Assembly (NCBI GenBank): GCA_964581885.1
Contig: CAZOPS010000012.1
Span: 1-20,339 of the forward strand
Reading direction: 5' to 3'
Source of the DNA: JAYEID01 sp964581885
Lineage (GTDB): Bacteria; Patescibacteriota; WWE3; JAUXAW01; JAYEID01
DNA: 20,339 nt
The translations under genes and the position numbers were made by a program. The notes below the pieces were generated by a model. It saw only the letters and a list, made by a program, of their open reading frames with translations, was not told where the DNA came from and did not search any database. Below, in pieces: positions 6,391 to 14,254 of this stretch. How positions within the stretch are numbered: position 1 is the first letter of the stretch; the number at the start of each line of letters is the position of its first letter.

Positions 6391-7450
6391 AATTCTGGTC
6401 AGTTATATTTTTAATCTTCTTTGCAATAGCAAATTCCTCATCGGTGGGGATTACGAAAATTTCAAAATCACCCAAAACTTCTTTAAGTCCGTGAGTAATC
6501 ATATTACAGACAAGCTGGGAGCCTTCAGCTACTGCACCGGTTAGGACCAAGGCATCAATACCACCTAGAGCTACTGTATAGGCACCAATATATTTTTTTA
6601 TTTTATACGCGTACATTTGTAAAGCTAAGCCTGCTCTCTTTTTTCTTTCTTGCTCCTCTTTCTGATCTTGACTTACTTTAAGAATGTCCCGCATATCATT
6701 TGTGAATCCGGAGATTCCTCTTAAGCCCGATTGCTTATTAAGTATGGTCTTTACTTTTTTGTGTGGTATGCCAGTTTCTTTTAAGAACAGAGGTACAAGT
6801 GGGTCCATGCTGCCAGAGCGGGTAGCCATCATTAGACCACTAGTGGGGGTGAAGCCCATGGAAGTGTCAATGGGTTTTCCGTCTTCGATAGCAGTAATGG
6901 AAGCACCAGCTCCAAGGTGAGCTGTTATTAGTTTTAAGTCTTCCAATTTTTGCCCGATTTTTTTTGCAGCTTGCTGAGCAACGTATTCATGAGATGTTCC
7001 ATGAAACCCGTAGCGGTAGATTTTGTGCTCTTCTGCAAGTTCCAGCGGTAAGGCGTAGTATCGCGCGTAGTCGGGCATTTGCGTATAAAAGCTGGTATCA
7101 AAGATAGCAAATTGAGGTGCTTCTGGTAATTTCTGTTGACAGACCTTTATAACTTTTACTGCTTGCGGGTTGTGCATTGGTGCAAGGTTGCTTAATGCTT
7201 CTAGCCTCTCCATATTGGAGGTGTCAATTTGGGTAGGTTGTTTGAAAAAAAGACCTCCGTGGACTACCCGATGACCTACTTTTGAAATTGTGTGGCCAGA
7301 GTTTTTAAGTTCTTGGATGACTTTTTTGCACGTCTCTTCAAGCTTTTGAAAGTCTGGATATTCAATATCGTTGCTTTTGAGCTCTTTTAATTGTTTATCG
7401 AATAGTGTCCATCGAAGTGAGGCACTACCGACGTTAAAGACAAGAGTCAT
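6377..7450 (-). CDS. ackA: Acetate kinase, shortened and divergent
   Basis: Converts acetyl phosphate and ADP to acetate and ATP. With PduL upstream on the same strand this gives an acetyl-CoA to acetate ATP-yielding route. Core residues of the family are present: N6, R61 in GHRVVHGG, D118 in FDTSFY, H150 in YRYGFHGTSH, R211 in MMATRSGSMDP and E338/E339 in IPTDEEF. The protein is 357 residues against about 400 in the usual family. Two nucleotide-site motifs differ: HLGAGAS (178-184) where HLGNGAS or HLGNGSS is usual, and TGAVAEGS (304-311) where TGGIGENS is usual. It may therefore have altered nucleotide or acyl preference (butyrate or propionate kinase is a weaker alternative). The 3' end overlaps rsmI by 14 bases, tail to tail, and leaves no room for a terminator. 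Confidence 0.85.
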   Translation of the reverse strand: MTLVFNVGSASLRWTLFDKQLKELKSNDIEYPDFQKLEETCKKVIQELKNSGHTISKVGHRVVHGGLFFKQPTQIDTSNMERLEALSNLAPMHNPQAVKVIKVCQQKLPEAPQFAIFDTSFYTQMPDYARYYALPLELAEEHKIYRYGFHGTSHEYVAQQAAKKIGQKLEDLKLITAHLGAGASITAIEDGKPIDTSMGFTPTSGLMMATRSGSMDPLVPLFLKETGIPHKKVKTILNKQSGLRGISGFTNDMRDILKVSQDQKEEQERKKRAGLALQMYAYKIKKYIGAYTVALGGIDALVLTGAVAEGSQLVCNMITHGLKEVLGDFEIFVIPTDEEFAIAKKIKNITDQNSKGE

Positions 7451-7710
7451 AAATTAACCTAATTATTCTAATTTCTAACTAACCTAATCAAACCCCAACG
7501 AAACAAATCCTAAATCCGAAATCCTAAACAATACCAAATGCTCCAAATCCAAATGATCAAACTCAGCTTGATTACATTATTCTGAGCGTGGTGGCCAAAG
7601 CTGTTTCGAATTTTAAGAATTAGAATTTTGAATTTGTTTAGAGTTTAGGATTTATTGTCTTTTAACGTTTGATCAGAATAATTAAAAGTAATTAGGAATA
7701 ATTAGTGTAA
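7451..7710. repeat. AT-rich intergenic element with inverted repeats
   Basis: No gene is visible. Three perfect inverted word pairs occur: CTAATTATTC (7459-7468) with GAATAATTAG (7696-7705), AAATCCTAAAC (7519-7529) with GTTTAGGATTT (7643-7653), and TGATCAAAC (7554-7562) with GTTTGATCA (7667-7675). The last two cross rather than nest. Near the centre CTCAG (7562-7566) pairs with CTGAG (7582-7586). The words TTTGAATTTGTTTA and TTTAGGATTTA recur in the gap at 13517-13704. This looks like a decayed palindromic element lying between pduL and ackA. It probably still lets both genes be read from one transcript, though that is not shown. Confidence 0.5.
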
Positions 7711-8292
7711 TTAGAAATTTGTTATTAATTTGCCTTTTCCTTTTCTTTCAATTCCAGCTGCATTTGCTTCGTCAGTGTCAATGTGCATGGCAAGTTTATA
7801 GTTTGCCTTAACTCTTACAAGTACATTTTCGAAAACAACACTTCGGGGGTGGTTATCAATATCGATGTTAACCAGATCGCCATCTTTTACTTCTGCTTCC
7901 AGAGCATTATTAGGGCTCATGTGAATGTGGCGCCATGGGATAATAACACCTTTTTCTAGCGTTACTTCTCCTTCTGGTCCAATTAGAGTAATACCAGGTG
8001 TACCGTCTAGTGCTAATTCATGGGTATCTCTAATTGGGGGATCAATACCCAGGCGGTAGGCATCAGTGCGGGATATTTCTATCTGCGTGTAGTCTCGAAG
8101 AGGTCCCAAAATTCGCACTTTTTCTATTTCGCTTTTTTTTGTTTTAAGGGTAACTGTTTCTTTAGCTGCAAAAGTTTTTGGTTGTGATAGTTTGTTGCGA
8201 ACTGTTAATTTCTTTTCTTTGCCAAAGAGAATGTGAAAATGCTGTTTGGTTAAATGAATATGTCGAGCAGAAGTTTCAATAGGTATAATCAT
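7711..8292 (-). CDS. pduL: Phosphate acyltransferase PduL
   Basis: Transfers an acyl group between CoA and phosphate, here most likely acetyl-CoA plus phosphate to acetyl phosphate. It is the non-homologous substitute for Pta and feeds the acetate kinase encoded next. At 193 residues it has two PduL domains with the zinc-binding histidine motifs: SARHIHLT (H11, H13), PWRHIHMS (R121, H122, H124) and AMHIDTDEANAAG (H170). There is no extra N-terminal peptide for targeting to a microcompartment and no shell protein genes are nearby, so it is most likely a free cytosolic enzyme. The ATG at 8292 has no Shine-Dalgarno sequence. It lies 99 bases after gpmI on the same strand. Confidence 0.92.
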   Translation of the reverse strand: MIIPIETSARHIHLTKQHFHILFGKEKKLTVRNKLSQPKTFAAKETVTLKTKKSEIEKVRILGPLRDYTQIEISRTDAYRLGIDPPIRDTHELALDGTPGITLIGPEGEVTLEKGVIIPWRHIHMSPNNALEAEVKDGDLVNIDIDNHPRSVVFENVLVRVKANYKLAMHIDTDEANAAGIERKGKGKLITNF

Positions 8293-8391
8293 GGAAATAT
8301 TTAATCATACAAATACAAAAATATACAGTTACTAATAGCACCTCTGCAATTTCTTTGCAAATTAATGGTTCTATGCTTCTATGAGTATATT

Positions 8392-9945
8392 TTAGATCAA
8401 ACTCTTTCCTGTCAGCGCACTTGGTTTGCTTATGCCCATAAGTTTAAGAACTGTTGGCGCTATATCTGCTAAAATGCCACTGCGTAATTGGCGCGGTTGG
8501 AGGTCTCCGGGTGGGGCTATAATGATAAAGGGAACTCTGTTATCTGAATGGGAGGTTGATACTTTTCCTGTGATTGGATCCAGCATCTCTTCTGCGTTAC
8601 CGTGGTCAGAAGTTACAATGCAAGCGCCCCCCTTTGACCTAATTATGTTTACAATGTCTTCTAGAGTCCGATCTGCTGCTTCAATCCCTTTTATAGCAGC
8701 AGAAATTATTCCCGTGTGTCCTAACATGTCAGGATTCGCCAAGTTTACCAGTAGAAATCCATAGCCATGGCGTTTTTCAGAAAATTTATTCTTTATAGTT
8801 GTAGCAATTTTTGGCGCGGACATTTCGGGTTGTTTGTCATAAGTAGAAACTGCTGGTGATGGAATTACTATTCTTTCCTCTTTGGGAAAAGGTTTTTCAA
8901 TCCCACCGTTGAAATAATATGTTACATAAGCATATTTTTCGCTTTCTGCGATGTGGAACTGTGGAATTCCCTTATTGGATATGACTTGGGTTAAAGTATT
9001 TTTGATGTTGTGAGGAATAAAAGCGGAATCTGAAACTGGAATTCCTTTTTCGCATTCAACAAGGCTAACAAAGTATATATTGTCCAAAAAAATGTCGCGA
9101 TCGAAATACTTAAATTCAGGAAGGACAAAGGCTTTGGTCATTTGTCGAGCACGATCCGCTCTGAAGTTGAAAAAAATAATAGAATCCCCGTTCTTTACTG
9201 TATTGTGTCCATTTTCAATTACAGTTGGAGGAATGAATTCGTCAGATTCTTCGCGTTCGTATGCATTTTCAATAGCTTCTTCGGGACTTTTTGCCTTGTG
9301 CCCTTTTCCTAAAGTAAGTGCTCGATATGCCTTTTGGGTGCGTTCCCAGCGGCGGTCGCGATCCATCGCATAGTAACGGCCGGTGATGGTTGCGATATCT
9401 CCAATGTTGTACTCTCTCATCTTCTCTTCTAGTTCTTTCAGGTAATCTTTGGCAGATTTGGGAGGGCTGTCGCGTCCGTCAGAAAAGAAGTGGATTTTTA
9501 CTTTATTTTTATCTAACCCATGTTTTTTGCAAAGTTTAAGGAGGGCGTAAAGGTGTTTTATACTTGCATGGACTGTACCCCCACCAACAAGACCCATGAG
9601 GTGAACTTTTTTGTCATTTTCCTTCGCTCTTTTGCAGGCTTTTACTAGAACTGGGTTGTCAAAGAAGGTACCGTCTTCAATTGCATGGTTTATTTTGGAA
9701 ACATCTTGGGTAACTACCCTTCCCGCACCAATGTTTAAGTGTCCTACTTCTGAGGTTCCAACCTCTCCTTTGGGTAGTCCTACAGCTTCTCCAGATGCCT
9801 TTAATTGAGTGTGGGGGAAGGCTGCCCACAATTGGTCAAAAAAAGGAGTTTTTGCTTGGGAAATTGCATTTCCTGGCCCTGGCGGAGCTAACCCCCAACC
9901 ATCAAGAACTATAAGTGCAACTGGTTTGTATTGTTTAAGTTTCAT
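8392..9945 (-). CDS. gpmI: 2,3-bisphosphoglycerate-independent phosphoglycerate mutase
   Basis: Interconverts 3-phosphoglycerate and 2-phosphoglycerate, using two metal ions (usually manganese) and a phosphoserine intermediate. The 517 residues are normal for the family. Seen are LIVLDGWG (metal ligand D15), catalytic S65 in GEVGTSEVGHLN (most relatives have GNSEVGH), HFFSDGRDSPP, TGRYYAMDRDRRWER, FFNFRADRARQ, LANPDMLGHTG, TSDHGNAEEM and TSHSDNRVPF. It begins 13 bases after the enolase stop, so it is translated from the ppsA-eno-gpmI transcript. No Shine-Dalgarno sequence is present. Confidence 0.96.
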   Translation of the reverse strand: MKLKQYKPVALIVLDGWGLAPPGPGNAISQAKTPFFDQLWAAFPHTQLKASGEAVGLPKGEVGTSEVGHLNIGAGRVVTQDVSKINHAIEDGTFFDNPVLVKACKRAKENDKKVHLMGLVGGGTVHASIKHLYALLKLCKKHGLDKNKVKIHFFSDGRDSPPKSAKDYLKELEEKMREYNIGDIATITGRYYAMDRDRRWERTQKAYRALTLGKGHKAKSPEEAIENAYEREESDEFIPPTVIENGHNTVKNGDSIIFFNFRADRARQMTKAFVLPEFKYFDRDIFLDNIYFVSLVECEKGIPVSDSAFIPHNIKNTLTQVISNKGIPQFHIAESEKYAYVTYYFNGGIEKPFPKEERIVIPSPAVSTYDKQPEMSAPKIATTIKNKFSEKRHGYGFLLVNLANPDMLGHTGIISAAIKGIEAADRTLEDIVNIIRSKGGACIVTSDHGNAEEMLDPITGKVSTSHSDNRVPFIIIAPPGDLQPRQLRSGILADIAPTVLKLMGISKPSALTGKSLI

Positions 9946-9958
9946 TGTTAGGTTACTT

Positions 9959-11188
9959 TTAACTTAATGAGTTGGTTGAGGTATCATTAAGTTCACGTTC
10001 AATTTCGAGTAGTCGGTTGTACTTTGCAACACGCTCACCTCTTGCTGGTGCTCCAGTTTTTATGTAATTAGCATTAAGAGCTACTGCTAGATCCGCAATA
10101 AAACTGGAATTTGTCTCACCACCCCGATGTGAAACAATTACTGTAAGATTATTTTCTTTTGCTTTTTGCGCAAATTCTAATGTTTCGGTTAAAGTTCCTA
10201 TTTGGTTGGGTTTAACAATTACTCCGGTTATCAGGTCTTTTTCTAAAGCATCTTCTAGTCGTTTATTGCTTGTAGTTAAAATATCATCACCAATTATTTC
10301 AACTTGTTTGGATAATGCTTTTTTTGCTTTGGACCAGTATTCTAAGTGGCTTTCGGAAAAGGGGTCCTCCAGAGAAACAATTGTAGTATGGTGTTCGATT
10401 AGATCTTTGTAGAATGTTAGGAGGCGGTCAGCATTATACTTTTGTTTCAAACCATTTAAATTGTAAAGCGAGCCTGAGCAGAAGGAGTTAGCAGCAACAT
10501 CCAAAGCGATACCAGCGTTGCCTTTTTTGCTTATTGCTTCTTCAATTAATGAAAAAGCATCATGAAGGTTAATATTCTGGGGAGAAAAACCACCTTCCGT
10601 ACCCACGGCTGTAGCATAGGAATGAAAATCTAAAATTTCAAAAAGTGTTTGATAAATACTAATTCCTAAATCTATCATTTCTTCAAATGTTTGGGCTTGT
10701 GGTGTAACCATGAACTCTTGGAAATCCATTTCGTTTTTAGCATGTTCTCCACCTTCAAGCATTAAGAGCATTGGTGCGGGGAGTTTCCATCCTTTTTCAC
10801 TGTTGTTGTATAAAGTCCGGATATATTGGTATAGGGGCTGGTTTCGAGATTTGGCAGTAGCATTGCAAAGTGCTAAAGATACAGATAAGATTGCGTTAGC
10901 TCCCAGGTTCGATTTGTTTTCTGTCCCATCAATTTCTGTCATTTTTATGTCTAGCTTTTGTTGGTCTGCTGAGTCCCTTTTTATTAATTCTGGTGCTAAG
11001 TTTTTGTGGATTTGCTCAATGGCCTCGGCTGTGGGGATTAATGCAGCCTCTTTTGAACCGGTAGAAATTCCGGAAGGAACTTCACCAACTCCTACCGTAC
11101 CATCTTCTAAGTATACGGACGTGCGTAGAGTCCATTGGCTGCGTGAATCTATGATTTTGTTGCTTTTAATTTTGGTTATTTTTGCCAT
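9959..11188 (-). CDS. eno: Enolase, divergent form
   Basis: Converts 2-phosphoglycerate to phosphoenolpyruvate. At 409 residues it is somewhat short (about 430 is usual). Metal and catalytic residues are conserved: S42 loop (SGISTG), H149 in GGEHA, E158 in QEFM, E198, D230, E274 in SLEDP, D301 in GDD, K326 in VKPNQIGTLTET, H354-R355 and K377 in YIKTGAPARGER. Several near-invariant stretches differ: SRSQWT replaces SRGNPT (15-20), GTEGGFSP replaces GDEGGFAP, MLLMLEGG replaces MNIINGG, and SHRGGE replaces SHRSGE, so the serine that contacts substrate phosphate is G356. It is probably a real enolase of a divergent lineage, supported by its place between ppsA and gpmI. The start is at the ATG 33 bases after ppsA. 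Confidence 0.9.
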   Translation of the reverse strand: MAKITKIKSNKIIDSRSQWTLRTSVYLEDGTVGVGEVPSGISTGSKEAALIPTAEAIEQIHKNLAPELIKRDSADQQKLDIKMTEIDGTENKSNLGANAILSVSLALCNATAKSRNQPLYQYIRTLYNNSEKGWKLPAPMLLMLEGGEHAKNEMDFQEFMVTPQAQTFEEMIDLGISIYQTLFEILDFHSYATAVGTEGGFSPQNINLHDAFSLIEEAISKKGNAGIALDVAANSFCSGSLYNLNGLKQKYNADRLLTFYKDLIEHHTTIVSLEDPFSESHLEYWSKAKKALSKQVEIIGDDILTTSNKRLEDALEKDLITGVIVKPNQIGTLTETLEFAQKAKENNLTVIVSHRGGETNSSFIADLAVALNANYIKTGAPARGERVAKYNRLLEIERELNDTSTNSLS

Positions 11189-11211
11189 GGTCTATAGTCT
11201 ATAGATAAAAG

Positions 11212-11217
11212 ATTATA
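11212..11217 (-). promoter_or_regulatory. Possible internal -10 box before eno
   Basis: On the minus strand TATAAT ends 23 bases before the eno ATG and is followed by the repeated word CTATAGA. The gap between ppsA and eno is only 33 bases and no -35 is obvious, so this may be a secondary promoter or chance in AT-rich DNA. Confidence 0.3.
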
Positions 11218-11221
11218 TTAT

Positions 11222-13516
11222 TCAAGATGTTTGGCTTCCAACTACTTTCCTTTCTGCGTTGTATACTATTTCCCGGGTCTTTTCAATAGCATCTGGACTT
11301 ACAGAAACACTAGTTATACCCCATTTTACTAGATTTTTGACCAGTTCTGGGTAAAGTGTTGGGGCCTGTCCGCAAATTGAGGAGGTTATGCCATGCGCTG
11401 CGGCTTCTTGGATAGCTTTTTGAATCATCCATTGAACAGCTTCGTTTCTCTCGTCAAAAAGGTCTGCTAGTTTAGCATTGTCTCTGTCCACGCCCAAGGT
11501 TAATTGTGTGAGATCATTAGAACCAATGGAAATCCCGTCAATACCTATCCCGATGAATTTTTCTAGCAAAATGACGTTGGAGGGTATTTCCACCATAAGC
11601 CATAATTTGAATGAGCTGTTTCGATGTAGCCCCACACCGCTCATTAGTTTCTTAACTTCTGCTAGTTCTTCAGGTGTCCTAATAAAAGGAATCATTATCC
11701 ACACATTGCGATGGTTCTGTCGTGCTTTTTTAATTGCTTCTAGCTCTACTTTAAATACTTGGGAGTCCTCTATGTAACGTGCTGCACCTCGGAATCCTAG
11801 CATGGGATTTGCTTCTTCTTTTTCGTATTTCTCCCCTCCTTCAAGATTTTGATATTCATTGGTTTTTAAATCACTGGTTCTATAAACTACTGGGCGGGGA
11901 TCAAAAGCCTTGGCTATTTTGGATATACCGTTGGAGATAGTCTTTGTTAATCTAGCCTCCTGACCCTTTTCTATAAGTGCGCGAGGATGCTTACCAATTT
12001 CTGCAAACATAAACTCTGCCCTTAAAAGACCGACGCCGTCAACATTTTTAGTTGCAACCTCTTCGGCTAAATCAGGCTGTCCCAAATTTACATACACATT
12101 GGTTGCAGTTTTGGTGGGAATGGCGCTTCCTTCGTCTGAAGGTTTGGTTTGTGTTTTTTCAGGTTGTTCAATTTGGGTAGGTGCAATTTCACCTTTGTAT
12201 ACTCTTCCCTCCTCGCCAACAACAGTTACAATTTCTTCTTCACTAAGATCTTTTGTTGCTGTTTCTGCTCCAACAATGCAGGGAATTCCTAACTCTCGAG
12301 AAACAATTGCTGCGTGAGAGGTTTTACCCCCCTTGTCAGTTACGATAGCTGCAGCCCGTTTCATTGCTGGTACAAAATCGGGGTTTGTCATTTTGGTGAC
12401 AAGAATGTCTCCTCTTTTAACCTTGGCTAGTTCTTCTGCGGATTCCATTATCCTAACTTTTCCTGTGCCAATTCCCGGAGAGGCTCCAACACCTTCTACT
12501 GCAATAATTTCTTCCGAAATGCTAAGGTTCTCAACTCCCTCCGATGGTTCCTTCGTTTTAATAGTTGTTACTGGTCGTGTTTGAACAATCCAAACTTTTT
12601 CCCCTGAAAATACCCACTCAATATCTTGCGGATGCTGGTAGTGGTCTTCTATCTTTATTCCCCATTTCGCAAGTTCAATAATATGTTTGTCAGCTAGCTT
12701 TTGTTTTTCTTGCCAGGTTTTGGAGACAGGCACGTCACCCTCTGCCGTTACCTGAAATGGTTGCTTGGCAATGTTTTTTTCTTCGATCTTGAGAGTTTCT
12801 TTGTCTACTATGTAACTGTCGGGGGTGAAGGATCCTTGGACTAAACCTTCTCCAGTGCCAAAAACAGCTTCAATTGCAATTTTATCCAAATCGTTGGTCA
12901 AGGGTTCTAGTGTAAACACCACTCCTGAGGTTTCAGGTTTAACCATTTTCTGAACAGGAACAGCCAAACCCACTTTCATGTGCTCAAACCCTTTTGACTC
13001 GCGGTAAAAGATAGCGCGAGCGGTGAAAAGGGATGCCCAACATTTCTTAACTGCTTCTAGAACGTCTTTTTCGCCTTTTATGCTGAGGTAAGTTTCTTGT
13101 TGGCCGGCAAAGGAGGCATCGGGAAGATCCTCTGCCGTTGCTGAGGAACGGATAGCTACAGAACAGTCTTTGGCGCCTGATAATTCGCGGTAGGCACTGA
13201 TGATTGCGCTTTTAATGTGTTTGGGTATAGGCGATGCTAAAATGTGGGTTTCAATTTCTTTTGATGCTTTTTGCAGTGCTGTAGAGTCTTCAACATCTAG
13301 ATCTTTAAGTGCGGTTTCAATTTTTTGTTTGAGCCCTCCGCGATTTAGAACTTCAAAATAAGCATTGACCGTGACAGTAAAGCCGTCGGGGACCGGAACA
13401 TTAATTCTTTTCAATTCACCAAGGTTGGCAGCTTTACCTCCAACTAGGTCTATATCATTTTTGGTGGTTTCGGAAAACCAAAGAATCAGTTTTTTAGATT
13501 TATTATTGTTAGGCAT
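11222..13516 (-). CDS. ppsA: Phosphoenolpyruvate synthase (pyruvate, water dikinase)
   Basis: Interconverts pyruvate and phosphoenolpyruvate with ATP, AMP and phosphate. It serves gluconeogenesis, or in organisms without pyruvate kinase may run toward pyruvate. The 764 residues show the three expected domains: an N-terminal ATP-grasp region (about 15-315; GGKAANLGEL, AIRSSATAEDLPDASFAGQQ, QDIEWVF, VQTRPVTT), a central phosphohistidine domain (H401 in GGKTSHAAIVSRELGIPCIVG) and a C-terminal PEP-utilising TIM barrel (about 470-750; VGLLRAEFMF, MIPFIRTPEE, SIGSNDLTQ, catalytic C715 in SICGQAPT). It is the first gene of the ppsA-eno-gpmI run. A linker rich in E, T and P (about 440-465) joins the last two domains. 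The ATG start has no Shine-Dalgarno sequence. Confidence 0.95.
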   Translation of the reverse strand: MPNNNKSKKLILWFSETTKNDIDLVGGKAANLGELKRINVPVPDGFTVTVNAYFEVLNRGGLKQKIETALKDLDVEDSTALQKASKEIETHILASPIPKHIKSAIISAYRELSGAKDCSVAIRSSATAEDLPDASFAGQQETYLSIKGEKDVLEAVKKCWASLFTARAIFYRESKGFEHMKVGLAVPVQKMVKPETSGVVFTLEPLTNDLDKIAIEAVFGTGEGLVQGSFTPDSYIVDKETLKIEEKNIAKQPFQVTAEGDVPVSKTWQEKQKLADKHIIELAKWGIKIEDHYQHPQDIEWVFSGEKVWIVQTRPVTTIKTKEPSEGVENLSISEEIIAVEGVGASPGIGTGKVRIMESAEELAKVKRGDILVTKMTNPDFVPAMKRAAAIVTDKGGKTSHAAIVSRELGIPCIVGAETATKDLSEEEIVTVVGEEGRVYKGEIAPTQIEQPEKTQTKPSDEGSAIPTKTATNVYVNLGQPDLAEEVATKNVDGVGLLRAEFMFAEIGKHPRALIEKGQEARLTKTISNGISKIAKAFDPRPVVYRTSDLKTNEYQNLEGGEKYEKEEANPMLGFRGAARYIEDSQVFKVELEAIKKARQNHRNVWIMIPFIRTPEELAEVKKLMSGVGLHRNSSFKLWLMVEIPSNVILLEKFIGIGIDGISIGSNDLTQLTLGVDRDNAKLADLFDERNEAVQWMIQKAIQEAAAHGITSSICGQAPTLYPELVKNLVKWGITSVSVSPDAIEKTREIVYNAERKVVGSQTS

Positions 13517-13704
13517 TTGAGCAGGTAATGTAAATTCTTTAAGACAGTTCTAAAGTGACAAAAAATACAAATTTTAAATTCCAGATTCTAAACAAGCACG
13601 AATTTTAAGGTGAATAAAATTCAGGATACAAATGCGAACTATTCTAAGTTTGTAATGTTTAGGGTCTAGGCATTTGAATTTGTTTAAGATTTAGATGCTG
13701 GAAT
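13517..13704. repeat. AT-rich intergenic element with inverted ends
   Basis: No gene is visible. AAATTCCAG (13576-13584) is the inverse of CTGGAATTT (13698-13706), enclosing about 110 bases with further near-matching words such as ATTCTAAAC and GTTTAAGAT. It shares TTTGAATTTGTTTA and TTTAGGATTTA with the 7451-7710 element. The right end runs into the cupin isomerase gene, whose last two residues and stop codon come from the repeat word AAATCCTAA. The ppsA promoter must lie in the left part; only a weak TTTAGA-16-TACATT is seen there. Confidence 0.45.
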
Positions 13705-14247
13705 TTAGGATTTAATAACCATGGGTTTTGGTATCACATCGTAATTCTCATTTTCTAACAACTCATAACCACCGTCGCTTTCTACTACATAGTATCCAAA
13801 CCCCTGCTTCTGTTCAATAAGGTTGTAATCATTTTCTGTTTCTTTCGGCAGCCAATTTACAAGAATAAGAGGCACTTTTCCAATATTTATAGTCTCGTGA
13901 TACCACCCTCCCGGTATTTTTATAGAAGCACCTGCATTAGTATGTATTATTTTTATTTCCCTTATTTTGTTAGTGGAATTTTCCTCCATTTTTTGTAGCA
14001 CAAATAGCGCGTTACCCATTAGAAGCTTGTATAGTTCTTCTTCTTGTTTAAAGTGGATATGACCAAAAGTTTTGTTAAACTCTTTGCCCAACTTAAGAGC
14101 GGGGATGATTGTTAGGTCGCACCGTTCTTCCTTTCTTGAAAAAAATGGTAAGTTTCTTAGCATGTAATAGGTTCTAGAGGGGATTTTTTCTGTAGGGTTA
14201 AGTAGAACCTTCCTGATTTTTTCTGATCTGCGGGTTGAAAACTCCAT
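13705..14247 (-). CDS. Glucose-6-phosphate isomerase, archaeal cupin type
   Basis: Interconverts glucose-6-phosphate and fructose-6-phosphate with a metal-dependent cupin fold, unrelated to the common bacterial Pgi. It has 180 residues from the ATG at 14247. A TTG at 14271 would give 188 and a 17-base overlap with the mutase gene; the ATG starts eight bases after that gene's stop and is preferred. Counted from the TTG, family motifs are TIIPALKLGKEFNKTFGHIHF with metal ligands H71 and H73, E79 in EELY, LLMGNALFVLQKM, IPGGWYHETINIG with H125, and PLILVNWLP. These correspond to the metal-binding His, His, Glu, His of the Pyrococcus enzyme. It is co-transcribed with the phosphomannomutase/phosphoglucomutase, whose product feeds the same hexose phosphate pool. 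The C-terminal residues derive from an adjacent repeat. Confidence 0.85.
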   Translation of the reverse strand: MEFSTRRSEKIRKVLLNPTEKIPSRTYYMLRNLPFFSRKEERCDLTIIPALKLGKEFNKTFGHIHFKQEEELYKLLMGNALFVLQKMEENSTNKIREIKIIHTNAGASIKIPGGWYHETINIGKVPLILVNWLPKETENDYNLIEQKQGFGYYVVESDGGYELLENENYDVIPKPMVIKS

Positions 14248-14254
14248 TTGGATT

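Noticed and set aside
8426..8764. Plus-strand open frame of 112 codons inside gpmI, and similar antisense frames in eno, ppsA and iscS
   Set aside because: They are antisense to confidently identified genes and have no family features.
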